From: Linnemannia elongata
Lineage: Eukaryota; Mortierellomycota; Mortierellomycetes; Mortierellales; Mortierellaceae
Direction: 5' to 3'
DNA: 64,000 nucleotides
Assembly: GCA_036320915.1 (NCBI GenBank)
Contig: JAXBDG010000009.1
Coordinates: forward strand, 992,001-1,056,000
Shown here: positions 34,627 through 47,600 of the stretch, in pieces
Numbering within the stretch: the first letter of the stretch is position 1
Layout of the letters: every line of letters begins with the position of its first letter
Notes under the pieces: model-generated
Seen by the model: only the letters and a program-made list of their open reading frames with translations
Databases searched by the model: none
Told to the model about the DNA's origin: nothing
Program-made: the position numbers and the translations under genes

Positions 34627-35416
34627 TTGCTTTCTTGGTTCGGTTCGATGTTGATGGTTGTGAAGGTGCAAAAAGGGGAGAAGTTGAAGGAGCGGAGATA
34701 AAGAGGATAATTTGGAATGTATTAGTGGGCAGGGGGGTGGGGAAACAGCCGTACTTTCGAGGATTGTCAAGAAAGGAAGAAGAAAGGGGGAATTGGACCG
34801 GCTTGACAGGGAGAGAATGAAGAGAGTGGAGAGGAGGGAGAGTAGATAATGAGTATGAGGAATAAGAGTGAAGCGTGACCGAGAATTGGTGGTTTGGAGG
34901 GGAGAGTTGATGGGAAGAAAAGAAAAAGAAAGAAGTAGAAGAAAAAAAAGAGTGCAAGAGAACGAATAATGAGGAGGTAAGTGAGCAAATGACTGAATGG
35001 GTATATACGTCACGTGAAGCTGCCCCAAAGAAACAATACCGTTGGGCAGGCTGAATGACCCCACCTTGAACTGTAAGAAGAGAGTGCTGTCACCATACAT
35101 ACTACAGCATCCCATGACCATGGCTGGAAGTCGCAAGAAAAGAGAAGCCAACATTTTATTTTTACAGATAGACAGCAACGACTAAGGATTTAACTGACAA
35201 GAAAAAGAAGCAAGGAAGAAGATGATATGATTTTGCAAGGAGAGGAGACAGTTATAAGTACAGAAAAAGGGTCAAAGAGAACAGCAAGAATTGGTATGGA
35301 CGATGGAAGCAAAAGAAACGTGAGAGCAAAGTACACAAGCAGAAGAAGAAAAGGACACGAATGAAACAAGAACGAAAAACGACACAGCACTCTTCAGATG
35401 AAGATGAGCGTGTGAG
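34627..35416. other. Region between lipase start and zinc-finger factor stop
   Basis: Both neighbours are on the minus strand. The 790 bases are purine-rich on the + strand from 34660 to 34990, giving a C/T-rich lipase leader. CACGTGA near 35011 is an E-box-like site in the putative lipase promoter. No other gene seen. Confidence 0.45.
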
Positions 35417-36914
35417 TTATTGTTGAGGGCTGAAGGGTGTGAAGCAGGTAAATGGCTTGGGTAGGACCTTCTCTTTCTCGTGGCGATGGATTCGGACGTG
35501 CTGGTTAAGGTTGTCGCTTCGCGAGAACCGTTTCGGGCAGTTCTCATAGGGGCATCCAAAGGCTGGAAGGGTCCAAAGAAAAAAAAGAAAATAAACGCAA
35601 TTAGTTTGCAGCACATAGCATAACAGAACGCAGACATCTTTCTCCACTTCCCATTGGGCTTTGTCCAGGTCCCCTCTACCCTTCTCCCTCCCCTGCCCTC
35701 TCCGCGCCACTGTGAGCCATTTTGGCTTAATCTTTTTTGAGAAAGTTGCATAATTTTCGGGTTTGGAAACACAAAAAAAAAAAAAAAAAAAAAAAGGGAA
35801 CAAGGCATAAGGCAAACTTACGTTTCTCCAGTGTGTGCACAGAGCGTACATGGCGCTTCAGGTGCTCGGAACGCTTAAATTGCTTGCCACAAGCATCAAT
35901 CATGCAGGTAAACACCCGGGTGGTCCCATCGGGGCTCAACGAGGCACGACGTGTGCGTGACTTTGTCGCAAGGCTTGGTGAAGGGAAAGCCGACGAGGAC
36001 GTCTCAGATGAGATCGATGTTGATGACAGTGAGGGCACCATGGCTGCTCCACCAACGCTGCTCAGACGAGATCGAGGAAGGTGCAGGGGCTCGAGAAGTT
36101 CGTGCGACTGCGTGATCGGGTAGAGGGAGCCGAGGGAGCCGTGGCGGGGGATCAGATAAGAGGGGCACTCATCAGACACCTCGAACTGGGCAAGGTCGGA
36201 TGTGTCAAAGATCGACATGGACTGGCTGCGATCCAAGGAGTGAAAACCATGAGCAGGCGTCGAAGATGGGGAGAGAGATGACGAGGAGGAAGGAGAACCG
36301 TCGCTCATACAGCTGTAGCCAAACTTGACCACCCTAGAGCCGGTTGCGGCCTCGAGGTTGTTGATGGACGATGCCATTTGCTCCATATGGAAGGGGTGCA
36401 CCGAGCCAGAGGACGACGAGGAGGTTGGGGATAGGCTATGGAAGTCAGCGTTTGAATCGTGGGCAAACATGGACTGCTGTTGATGGAAGCCTGCAGTGGT
36501 ATACCCAGAAGGGCCGCTTGTGTACTGAAGAGGGTGAGGCTCGGAGGAAGTCATCTGGGGCAGAGAAGGCTGGTCGAGTGGGTGAGGGGCGAACTGCTGG
36601 AAAGATTCTTGGAACCCACTGCGAAATACTGCCTCTGCCTGCTGCAGTTGTTGCTGCTGGTGTTGCTGTTGTTGTTGTTGTTGATGCTGGAAGGTCAATT
36701 GGTCGTTGATGCTCTGGACAGACCGGCCGTACATGTATGCGTCGTTGAAACCCGAGAATTGCATATGAGGAGCTGAGAGTGAGCGAGCAAACAATGGAAC
36801 GGGCCTTGTGGAGGATGAGGCGGCGGCGGAGGCGGCTGCTACGACTGCTGCTGCTGACATTGCTGAAGTCGCCATGTGGTGCTGTTGTGGGTCGCTGCGA
36901 TCGAGGAGGGACAT
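35417..36914 (-). CDS. Two-finger C2H2 transcription factor, Msn2/4-like
   Basis: Exons 36914-35822 and 35562-35417 join in phase to give 412 residues. The C-terminal end carries two adjacent fingers: FTCMIDACGKQFKRSEHLKRH and, across the intron, FGCPYENCPKRFSRSDNLNQH, joined by an HTLEKPF linker. The recognition helices (RSEHLKRH, RSDNLNQH) match the pattern of Msn2/Msn4 and related stress factors that read AGGGG-type elements; that specificity is inference. The N-terminal 340 residues are Ala-, Gln- and Ser-rich, as in activation regions, with a Gln/His run near base 36665. The intron falls exactly in the interfinger linker and holds an A23 tract on the + strand. The protein ends shortly after finger 2 (PFTCFTPFSPQQ), the usual layout for this group. 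Confidence 0.88.
35773..35795. repeat. A23 homopolymer in the interfinger intron
   Basis: Unbroken A run on the + strand, a poly-T within the intron of the transcription factor. Confidence 0.9.
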
Positions 36915-39409
36915 GGTGTGTCGGTGAGTGTGTTTGTGGTGTGTGCGAGGGTTGTTTGTGTGTAGCGCAGGTCAATTGACAACGGCCACTCGTATTTTTT
37001 TTTGTTTGTTTCTTTTTTGGGTGGTGGTAGCGAGCTGGCTTCGAATTCGATGCAGACAGGTGGGTAAATACAAGAGCAACTATACCAAAGAAACGAAAGG
37101 AAAGGAGCAAGGAGCAGAGAGGGAAGAAGGAGAGGAGATGTACTTTGTAAAATGAGGAGAAGGAGAGGGGGGAGAGGAATAGATACTTAAGAAAGAAGAA
37201 TCGGATAGAAGAAGAGAAGGAGAAAATGAGATGATGGAATAAAAGGAAAGGCTGATTGATACAAACAACAATCAGTCTCAAATTAATTTCAGTGGAGGGA
37301 AGGTGGTCTCGGCAATGATGGCTGTGAAGAGAAGCGAGATGTGTAGAAGACTGAGGGTGGGCTTGCTGAAGACACCAGAGGAATGGATGAAAGTGGTCGG
37401 GATGAAAAGAGGACACGAAGAAGGAGAATAGGATGGAGAAAGAGGATGGGAAGGAGAAAGAAAGAGGATGGGAAGGAGAAAGAAAGATGGTGAAAGAGGT
37501 GGAGGACGATGGATATTTATGTCAAAAAGAAAAATAAAATAAAATAGATATTATGGGATTTTATTGTTTAGTATTTGATTTTGTTGAAAAGGGTCTTTGC
37601 TTACACTTCTTCCATATATTCACTTTTTGTTTTGTGTTGAATCTCATCTAGTGCTTATTCATGGGTGTGTGCTTGCTGTTTGTTTGGCTGCTGCTGTTTG
37701 GATGATATGGTACCGAAGATACCTTTGAGAGGAGAGCGAGTGGATGTGACAGAAAGTGTACGATTGTGTTGTTCTCTCCAATTGTATTGTTTCCTCACTA
37801 TTCTATTTTTTAAGAAGAAAAAGACCAAAGGTAAAGAAATGCGTGAGAGAAGGTCAACCGTTGTTGTTGATGCTGCTTGTTTGTTCCATCCACCTCCATT
37901 TCCTTCCTCTCTTCCCCCTTGCGTCTGTCTTCCTCGTATATTTTTGTTTTTCTCTCTCTCGCTCTCATTTTTTTCTTTCACCCTGTCCTGTCACTTTGTG
38001 TCCTGTGTCCCTGCCCTTGCCCAAACTGTCCCAAAACAAAAGGACACAATTGAATGAATAGCACAAGAAACAACATATAAACAAGAGTGCCTCTGCGTCT
38101 GCATTTTGATGTCCATCGTGTCAATGAAGGAGAACCTTAATTCGTTTACAACTGGGTACAATTGAATGGTTGGATGCGTTGTTTTGCTGTCCAAAGGGCA
38201 GGTGCGACCGTATATGGTGCATTATAGATTAGGGTCGAGCAATTCAATACTGACATATACAACAGACAGACAAACAAACGGGCAGACAACGACAAGCGGA
38301 AGGACTTCTTGTTACGATAGCACAATGTACATTCTAAGCACCAGCAGCAAATCAACATAACACCACCTCCACTACCGACCTTTACCTTCTCTGAACAAGT
38401 GGTGTCATCCTTTCAAGAACCTTTCAAAGAGTTTGCCCGATGGTTCGATAACTGGCCATGAAAAAGCAACACGAAGAATAGAACAGTGCAGTAGGGTGTG
38501 GAGAGTGTGTTTGGGAAGGAACATTGGTGCACTTTTCCTTTTATTTCTTTGAGCTTGATCCATCATTGGCTTACGCACACTGGAAACCGCCCTCTCCTTG
38601 CATTAGTGCCCAGACAAGCTAATGCATACACCCGACAACACCATCAGCATCGTCATCAACAACACCAAACATTATACATTCTACTCAACCAGGTCTCTAC
38701 CCCCACAACTGCTCTTACACCCCTTCTCCACTTCGTCTTCCTCGTCTTGAAATAGGAGTCATTTTGAACATTATTAATTAAACGAGCGCCTTTTTCGTGA
38801 CGGTATTGGTTCTTCAAAAAACACCTACCCCTTCTTTCGTCTTTCTTCAACCTTACTCTCTCACACAAACATCTTCTTAGTGGATGGCATGTATGCGACA
38901 CTGCGAATATTTTGAGTGTGTGCGTTGCGGTAGGCAGTGCCTTGACACAGGTTCAGCAGAGTGTGCATAGGGCCCAAGAACTGCTTAGCGGAGAAAGCTG
39001 TTCGCCAGACCCTGATTGAGATTTGATTTTTTTGGTGTCGAGTCACCTTCACTTTCTCTCCGTAAGTGCACGCTCATGCAAATCGTAATCAAAAAAATCT
39101 ATCTTCACCTTGGCACCTATTCTTTATTCCCTGTCCCCCTTTCTCTGTCTCCTACTTTTCATTTCTTTTTTTTCATGTTCGTTTTCATTCGTCTTCCTCC
39201 TCCTCTGTTGTTTTTCTCGCCTTTGATGTTCTAGCTTTTTTTTTCTTGGGCGTTTTGATCGTGTTCAGGGTGAGGGGAAATATTGAAAGAAGGGGTGGAC
39301 GGATGGTGGATAGCGGATGGTGTCGTTCCTTTTGTTGTTAGCTCATTTCCTCCGATAGACATTCAAGCAAGAGCTACTCCTGCCCATCCCTCTTCTTCCG
39401 TAAAAATAC

Positions 39410-39410
<1 letters not shown>

Positions 39411-39449
<39 letters not shown>
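39411..39449. repeat. T39 homopolymer
   Basis: Unbroken run of 39 T residues, the longest single-base run in the window. Confidence 0.95.
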
Positions 39450-39450
<1 letters not shown>

Positions 39451-39611
39451 AAAAAAGGGACAGACTTTTGAAAATGCGCCAACAAAAGTGAATGGCAAGG
39501 GCGGGTCGATCTATCCTCAAGCTCTCCTAAGGAGGGGTGATGGGGGGTTTTGTTGTGTACCTTTTTAAAGGTATGCTTCCTCGACTAATTGGAGCTGATC
39601 TTCAATTTCAC

Positions 39612-39668
39612 TGTTATTGTTATTGTTATTGTTGTTATTGTTGTTGTTGTTGTTGATGTTATTGTTGT
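39612..39668. repeat. ATT/GTT trinucleotide repeat
   Basis: Alternating GTTATT and GTTGTT units; on the minus strand they would encode poly-Asn within a short orphan frame that ends SEIEDQLQLVEEAYL. Confidence 0.85.
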
Positions 39669-41499
39669 GCTTGTGATTGTTTGTGCTTCGCTCGTGCTTG
39701 TCAAGGTTTGCGATGAGTACCACACTGTACTCACTGTACACGCATGCACAAACAAAACAAACAACGCACAACGTAGGGGTTATCATGGCATGGATGGTCA
39801 TCGTTTGTCGAGGAAAAAAACACATATTACGAGAGAACAACAAGAAAACCCTTTCCCGTTCGTATTTCACCCGCGGGGTTAAAAAAAAGAACCTAGGAAC
39901 AAATAACGAAAAAGGCAGTAAAACGAGAGAGAAAAATAAAATAGCGCGTGTGCTTGCGTGCATCTTGGTTGAGTTTTGTTTCTCGAGCACTGGCCAGCTG
40001 CCCTCGCAAATAACAGGATATCGTTGGAGACGTTTTTGTTTGGGTCGATTGTTGGAGGTGGTTCTGAAGTCAGACAGGGTCGATTTAGAATGATAGGGAG
40101 CTAGATGAGAGATGGAAGAGACGGTGTGGTGTGTATGCGCAAGAAAGCAGTAAGAGAGAAAGAGCCCTTCGTTCCAACTTGCAGGCACCACATAGGAAAT
40201 TGAGGGGTGAGAATCGACTGCAAATGTTGTATTCTATTTTCCTTTCTTGCAGATACATGCGTTCCAACACCGTCAGCAAAAACGCTGATGACCTATTACA
40301 GCGGTGTTTTTTCTCGTTAGTATCAAGACATATAAGAGAAGGCGATTTAGCCATGGTAAAGACATTGTCGTTCATGTTCTCTAGAACGTTAATTAAATAA
40401 TAAAAGGTAATTTCAGACTGTCAGGCCTAAGTCAACAATAAAGAAACGAAACAAAGGAAAAGGTAGGGTCAGGCCAGGGTCTATTCACCCGAGCGAAATG
40501 GCAAGAAAGGTCAAAAAGGTGGACTTTTTTCATTATTTGCATTCAGCCTATGAACAGATCACCCCTATTATCCCACATCTACCCCCCATAGCCCCTCCCC
40601 TCCTTCCTACCATGTGCCGCGCAATGTCACCCAATATTATAACGACAAGGAAGAGGATAAGTGAAATATGAAACTTCTGAAAGGGGCGAAGGAAGGGAAT
40701 GATTAGCAGATCTGCGGTGGTTATAATCATCTCTGTCCGCGCTGTTTTAACTTTTGCTGAAGGCTTCTCAGGTTTTGTATATATCCGTCAACTGTCAATG
40801 GTTGCATGCTTACTGCTCACCGTTTCTCTTTGCTTTTTTTAGTGGGGAGTTTTAACGCTTAAAAGATGACTTAACGTTAGCAGCAGTAATGAGAACAATA
40901 TAATAAATCCAGGACCCTTTTTGCATCTACTTTTCATTGCGAAAATACTATGCGCCCGAATTGAGATATGGGCCATGGTCAGCCTGAATTTTGTACTTCT
41001 ATAGGAGTGCTTTTTCTTTGTATGCTGCAACCATGATTTTCCTTTGTAGCAGGAAAATAGTGTATTCGTCGGATAGAAAAGTAGACCCTGCCTGTTAATC
41101 GAAATACACTTGAGCTTTTTCTGCATGGTCGGTCTGATGCACACTTTCATACAGGGGACGAGAAAGTAGGTCGAAAAGGGGTGAAGCGAGCTAGAAGGGA
41201 GAAGAAGGGAAGGGGGAAGAAGAGAAGGGAGAAGAGAAGGGAGAAGAGAAGGGAAAATAAGGAAGAATTCTAGTTGGTGAATTCTTTATCTACACAACAC
41301 GCGTCTTTGTAGAAAGTAGAATCCCTCAACGATAATACTACATCCCACGTATGACATTTATCCTCTCCTGCACATAGAAGCGCCCGTCGCTAGATGCTTT
41401 TGCTCAGGGGAACTGGGGAAATATAGTCATAGACTGAAAGAGCGCATTTGCGCACCAGAAAGAACCAGATACCGGACATCTTGTGGAGAATTACTTTCA

Positions 41500-41615
41500 C
41501 TGAAGACTTAGATCGTCAAGACGATCAAATGATCGCGGGCGGATTGATTGCAAAATTAACTAAGAGCATAGATCGTCAGGAAGATCATTCATCTCGGGCG
41601 GATTCATTGCAAGAC
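41500..41615. repeat. Two copies of an imperfect 60-base tandem repeat
   Basis: GATCGTCAAGACGATCA at 41511 recurs as GATCGTCAGGAAGATCA at 41571, and GCGGGCGGATTGATTGCAA recurs as TCGGGCGGATTCATTGCAA with the same 60-base offset. The first copy contains a perfect inverted repeat, GATCGTC-AA-GACGATC. The period is a multiple of three and lies in an 82-codon open frame that lacks an early ATG. Confidence 0.75.
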
Positions 41616-44600
41616 AATAAATTTAGCGCTCCACAAAATAACAAACAAAACGCGGCTGAGCCGCGAAATGAAAGTGACCCATTGGTATGTAGGTGATACT
41701 CTCGAGGCGCACCTCCACTTGCACGTTATAAATCCATCCACCCCACACCGTCGGTCTGTTCTCATTATTTTTTGTTTGCTATTGTCGCCTCTCATTCCCC
41801 CTGGGTTTAATTCACTTCAATATGACAGAGTACCCTTCTTTTTCCCTCTCCTTGGGGTCATTGTCCTTTGCATTGAGCATTACTGCTTAGATCTCTCCCC
41901 TTCGCCCCTGTCTACTTCATGAACCACACCGGAAGAATAAAATCAAGAGCCTCTTCCTTTCCTGCCCTGCGAGCGCTCTCTATTCGAACATGCAATTGAA
42001 GAAGGTAAAATCTTCCTAATTGAATGCCTAGACCCATGAGCCTTTTTCAACCCGAGAAAAAATGAGTAGATGCAGGATGAACAATGGCGTATGTTAATTC
42101 AAAGTGGTAGATGGAGAGGTGAGGGCAAAAAGAAGGAGGAGAATGCTGTTCTGATGATGGTGGTGGTAGGGAAGGACTGCAAAGTAATGAACGCCATTTG
42201 TCAGCTCAACTATACTTTGTGTTGCTGATGGTTTTGGCTATATGTCAATGTAAGCGACATGTTCCTTGGTTAAGTTTCTCTTTGGCCACACTACTCTTGC
42301 GCATTTTGCTTTCACTTTTTTGCTAATTGTTTTCCATAGTTGCTCTTTGTCACTCCTAAGTTCTCTTACCTTCACCTTCCCCCCTTTTTCATCCCATAAT
42401 TTAAATGCACAGAGGAAAAAAATAGAGAGAGAGAGAAGTCAAAAAAAAAACGTGAAAATTGAACCGAGCACGGCATGCGCAAAATGTGTCTGACGTACAG
42501 CCTTTTTTCCGAATGCCGCATTCCCACATCAATGCTCCCTCTTTTGCTGTCTCTGGTGTTCACATCTGACCGCAGTGTTGGGCATGGTTCCATGCGGTGG
42601 GTAGAGATAAATCTGGTGTAGTAAACGAGAGTTCTTTGTACTGGGCGGTGAGGATTTGCTTTCTTTTCTAAATTTATTCTATCCTCCTCTTTTTTCCCAG
42701 CTCCCCCTTTGATCTTTGTTTTTGTCAGGATAGTGAGGCACATCTGAAGGCGGTGAAGAGAAAACGTATGAACGAAAACGCTTAACCTACACACCACACC
42801 ACACCGCTGACAATACAACGATGCAATTTTGATACTCGTTGCAAATCCAGGGAAAGGGTTCTTTCGCAATTCTCGAACCAATCTGTTCACCGACCCTTCT
42901 AGACTTGTCTCCCCTTTCCTTCTCTCTCCCCTTCCCCTTTCTCGTCGTCAATCAACGAGCAAAGAGATCTCATTCCGCGAAAGCGCAACGAAAAAGTCGC
43001 GTCCAAGTTGGCATGTAAGCCAATTCACTCCTTCCACGTTTCTTTATCATTGCTTGCTGCGTTTTGTTGTTCTATCTTTAACTCTTCATATGAAGGGTAA
43101 AATCAACAATTCTTTACTGTTGTCTATCCGCCCAGGAGATAATACTTCTCGATCCTTTGTTTTGTCGCTACCTCTTCTCTACTCTTCCTTCTACTTGTCT
43201 AGGCCTGCTATTGTTGTCGAGTTCAACCTATTTTTTGTAGCTTGTAGGGAACAAGTACGTCGCAAGAACATTGGTACAAAATCCTTATTTTTCTTCTTTC
43301 TTTAAAAACACACGCCTCCATTGATGATAGTTTTTGTTCAGCGTCGTTCGGCCACTTTGGCTTTACGCGTGGAGTAGAGGTCTACTGTGGTTTAAAGAGA
43401 TGAGCGGTAGACAGAAGCAATAAGTGTTTAAAATGAGGTGTGTATATAAGGACGCAATAAGTCTGTGCCACATATAACTGATATTTCTTTTTGTTGTTTA
43501 TTTTTCTTCTGAACTTCAAATCAATTAGTTGATCAGACAGGCGCGACGAAAGGTCTACGCTCACCACCGAATGACAGATTTTTGTCAAGGTTTACTGTCG
43601 GTGAAACTATGTTCATATCAAACGTGGGAAAAGATCTTCTATAGAAGAAAACGACGATCTTAGCTGGATGGAATAGCCTTTTTTTTGTTTCTCAGACGGG
43701 CAGGAGGTTAGAACTAATAACTGAGTAATAGCAGCGTTACCATGTTTTAAGGTTCTCGTCGAAAGAACAAATAGGCTGGTTTCTACTTCCACGTTTCCAC
43801 GTGCGAACCTTTTGTCTCTCTGGTTCTTGTTTTCAGTACCTTTTATCCTTGAAAAGTCTTCATGTTTTAATCGGTCGAGGAATCACAAGCAAGAGGTTTG
43901 CGAAACTCGTTGCTTGGGAAGGTACAGGAGACAGCTATACATGTGATGAGGTGCTGTCTAGCACAAAGTGCGGAACTTCGATTTTGCCTGAGTAGTTTGT
44001 TGTGAGTTTGTTGTTGTTTGTTGCTTGGTTGGTCGGTCGTACAGCTACGCAAGAAACGTGCCCTGTCTCGATGTCGAAACCCAGCGCGACTTTTTTTTTT
44101 TTTTTTATCATGCAGCGATTTGCATCCCGACCGATGACAGCCCATCGTTTTTCTCCTTTTTTTCTCATTCGTCTCCGAAATATTTTTTCAGGCATGCTTT
44201 TTTTTTTTCTTCTTGGGCCCATCATACCGAGCCTGTGGTTGCACAGTACAGAATACATACAGTCAACACCAATCAGCATGTCGTACTTGCACCCTTCGCT
44301 GTTTTTTTCATTGGGGGCGATTTTATGGCGTTCTTCCTTTTGTTCGCTCATCATTGATCTCCCCACACCCACATCCTTCTCTGATGAATTTTTTTAGAGA
44401 TGCGGAGCAGAAAGGCCACGAAGACTGAACACCTTCTTTTGAATCGAGACTTGAAATGTCAAGCCGTTGTCTTGCCATTACCCTTTTCCTTTCGTTCTTT
44501 TACTCCTTCTTGACATTCTTTTTTGGTCCCACTTCTTTCTCTGGCGTTTTGTTGATTTGTCTTTGCTATTGTGTTGTTATTGTTAATGATGTGGCTATTG

Positions 44601-47600
44601 TTTTTTTTTCTTCTTCTACCTCCTTTATTCTCACTCTCTAACTGCAATATTTAGTCATCCCAAGTACATGGGTGGTAAGAGGTGCTCTGAAGCAAATAAA
44701 AGGAAGGCAGGAATGAAGATAGTTCAGGCATGAGATTAAGGACGGGGAGGCAGTAGTAAATTGTTTTCGGTATTGTTTATGTGTACGTGCGCTTGCATTT
44801 TGTTTTTGTTTTCGGGACGACAAGAAGAGAGAGAGAGAGAGAGACATAGTGCGTGCGAGTAAGTGAAGGGGAAGAGCAAAGGAAAGCAAATAACAAAGAG
44901 TAAATAAAATAGAACCAGGAAAATAACAAGTGAGAGTGAGAGGGTGCATTACATGCAGGAGGATGGAGTGAGAGAGTGAGAGTGGGAGAGTGAAAGGGGG
45001 GGGGAGGAGCACTATAACTTTTTTTGGGAGCCTTGTTTGTTATTGTTTTGTTTGTACAAGAAGTGAACAGGGAGGCGGAGACAATTTTTTCTACCAATGC
45101 ACCTAGTTATTCCCATACTCTCCGAGCAGTCCAAACAGGAAGAAGAAAAAAGGGCAATAACACAATGACGAAGTAAACGCTGCATCCTTCTCTGGGATGC
45201 GGTCTAATTCAGTATGAGGTTTTCCTCCTCTCCTTTCCTCTTCTTACTATTTATTCAAGGGTACTAGTGACAAACAAAGACGAGACAGGACAGAAGAGGA
45301 CTGGAACCCAAAGGTTAAAGAAGGGAAGAGTAGGAAAAAGGGGAGAGAGAGGGGGTGGGAATGAGAGGCGGAGACGAAAACAGACTGGGTTACCGATGGA
45401 CGCTAAACAGGTGCGATAGAAGGAAAGAAGGATATCCTTACTTGGGACGTGAGTGTATGTGTATGCGTATGTGCTTGGGTCATCGAGCGTCGTTTTGAGT
45501 AAGAAGTGAATGGTCGTTATTGCTGTTGATGGTGTTGCTTTATTTATGGGTTCTATTCATGTACCTTTCTAACTCTTTGTATATGCTGCCTAATGCTTCC
45601 CTTTTCTCCTTTTGTGGTTTTGTGAGGTGAGCATGAAGAAAGCATTGAAAGTCGCAATCAGGGCAGCGTGGATAGGGTGAAAGCAAACATACGAGGGCAA
45701 GAAATATTAACGCAAATGGCAAAGGGTCTGGGGCTAGAGTGTGAGTGCGCAATGGATTGAGAGAGTAAAAGAACGATAGTGAAGGGAGAGCAGGGCGGCA
45801 CTGAGGAAGAGTTGGAGGAGAGTGTGTGTGGGAGAGAGTGTGTAGGTGTGTGTGCGGTGAGAAAGACGGACCAGCCCTCCGTATATTGTGTCAAGTGGGT
45901 AAGTTCGACGCAAGGCAATCCGAAACGGTGTATGTTTGGATATATGTGTACGCTCAGCTGGTTTGGTGCTTGTTTTGTGCTTTGGTTCTTCATCGTTGCC
46001 TCTTATGTGATCTTTGTTGTCCATAGCGTTTGTTTGTTGTTGTTGTCGTTGTTGCCATCGTAGTCACTTCGTATGTCTGATCGACGATCATCAACAACAA
46101 AGCAACAATAATAAAAACGAGGAGTCATCCCAGTGAGTGGAGAGTGTATTGAACAGAATCGTTGAATGACTAACAAAGGACGAGAAAGGTTTCTCTCCGC
46201 TTAACCACTCAGTTCTTCCAACCACGCCTGTCTCCTGCTCGCTCTTTTTTGCCGGCGGTGTGGTCTAGATTCAGAGGGCGTTCTCTTCATTTTTTTTCCT
46301 GTTCTTCCTCTCTTGTTCCAATTATTTTTCTCCGCACATAGGTAGTGGCCCTGTTAGGCGTTATGAGAGCAACAACAATAGATTTCCTTGTTATTTCACA
46401 CTTCGTCTCATCCATCCGTCCACTTATAGGATTGTTCTCTCCCTTTCACCTTGACTTTTTTTTCAACCAGCCCTTGACGACTACTCCCAATCAGCGGGTA
46501 CCCACCGCAGAAAATGACAAGAACGTGAAGGAGAAAACAACACATAAGACGCAACTAGAGACTATCGATGCTTTTTAAAAGCATTCCACTCCGAATATTT
46601 TCTTCCGCATCATTGTGAGATGACAAAAATCATTCCTAGAAGACCGAGAAAAGAAATGTAGTGATTTCCGCTCCATGCTTTTTCTCTTTGTCCGACAACC
46701 ATAAGACAACAACTACATGCACACATACTCTGAAAAAGTAATTATGCGTCAAGCTCTGAGCCAAAATGACGAGACCAGTCAAAATGCAGCGATTCAGCCT
46801 GTGGCTGCTCCTGACACCCGATTGTGAACATGGCTTGGTATTGTTTTGACCACGATGTTTCAGTGTCATTTTTGTCATTACTTGTTTCTTCTGTCGCCTC
46901 TCATGTATTTCTAATGAGGTTACAACATACGAAACCACCCACAACCTGGGTTTCTTTTAACACACTCAAGTAGAACAAATAGCGGGAAAAGTGTGCGGGG
47001 AAGGGGCGATCTGGTTTTAAGAACAGAACGTTAAGAAAGGAAAAAAATCTCCCAGAGGGAGACAACAGCGAGACATAGAGAATCGCCTGGGTGGATCAAA
47101 AACTCGACCCAGTTGTCTCATCTTCACGCAGTCCATTAGAGAGGAGAAATAAGACGAAGGAAACCGAGAGAAAAAGAGAAAGAGGAGAAGGGACAGAGCT
47201 GGAGAAGTATCCATGTCATCTTTGGTCATGCATTCACTCAGTTGCGGTAAACACGATGACCATAACATTTCAATATTACAATAGTTGGTCATCGTTCGTT
47301 TCTTGGCAACGTGTACGGTTTTCCTCCCCTTATTCTTCTTTGCTCATTCATGCGCTTTATTCCGCAAATCCATACCACCCACCGACTATTCAAGCTGCTA
47401 TCTTCATTTTTCTGATTTAACTTGTCCTATTGGAACTATTCCCACTCTTGTTCTTGAATGAAAACACAACGTTCAAAGAACCAACCTGTGTTTTTGTGGC
47501 TTTTTTTTTTTATTTTTTTTTTTGCAATCAGCCCTCACTTAGAACTAAAGAAACCTTTATTAGTATAGAAGATGCACTGATCGAACCCGTTGAGCCATTC

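Larger units (their letters stand above)
36915..41499. other. Gene-poor region, left part
   Basis: No gene could be supported in these 4.6 kb. The first 600 bases are purine-rich on the + strand with GGAAGGAGAAAGAAAGAGGAT repeats (37430-37490), i.e. the C/T-rich leader of the transcription factor. Further on are a T39 run, an ATT/GTT repeat, and short exon-like frames near 38340-38460 (+), 38861-39011 (-), 39565-39740 (-) and 40246-40400 (+), discussed under findings. Confidence 0.5.

Noticed and set aside
38390..38460. tRNA B-box-like GGTTCGATAAC
   Set aside because: No matching A box or cloverleaf stems; it departs from the GGTTCGANTCC consensus.
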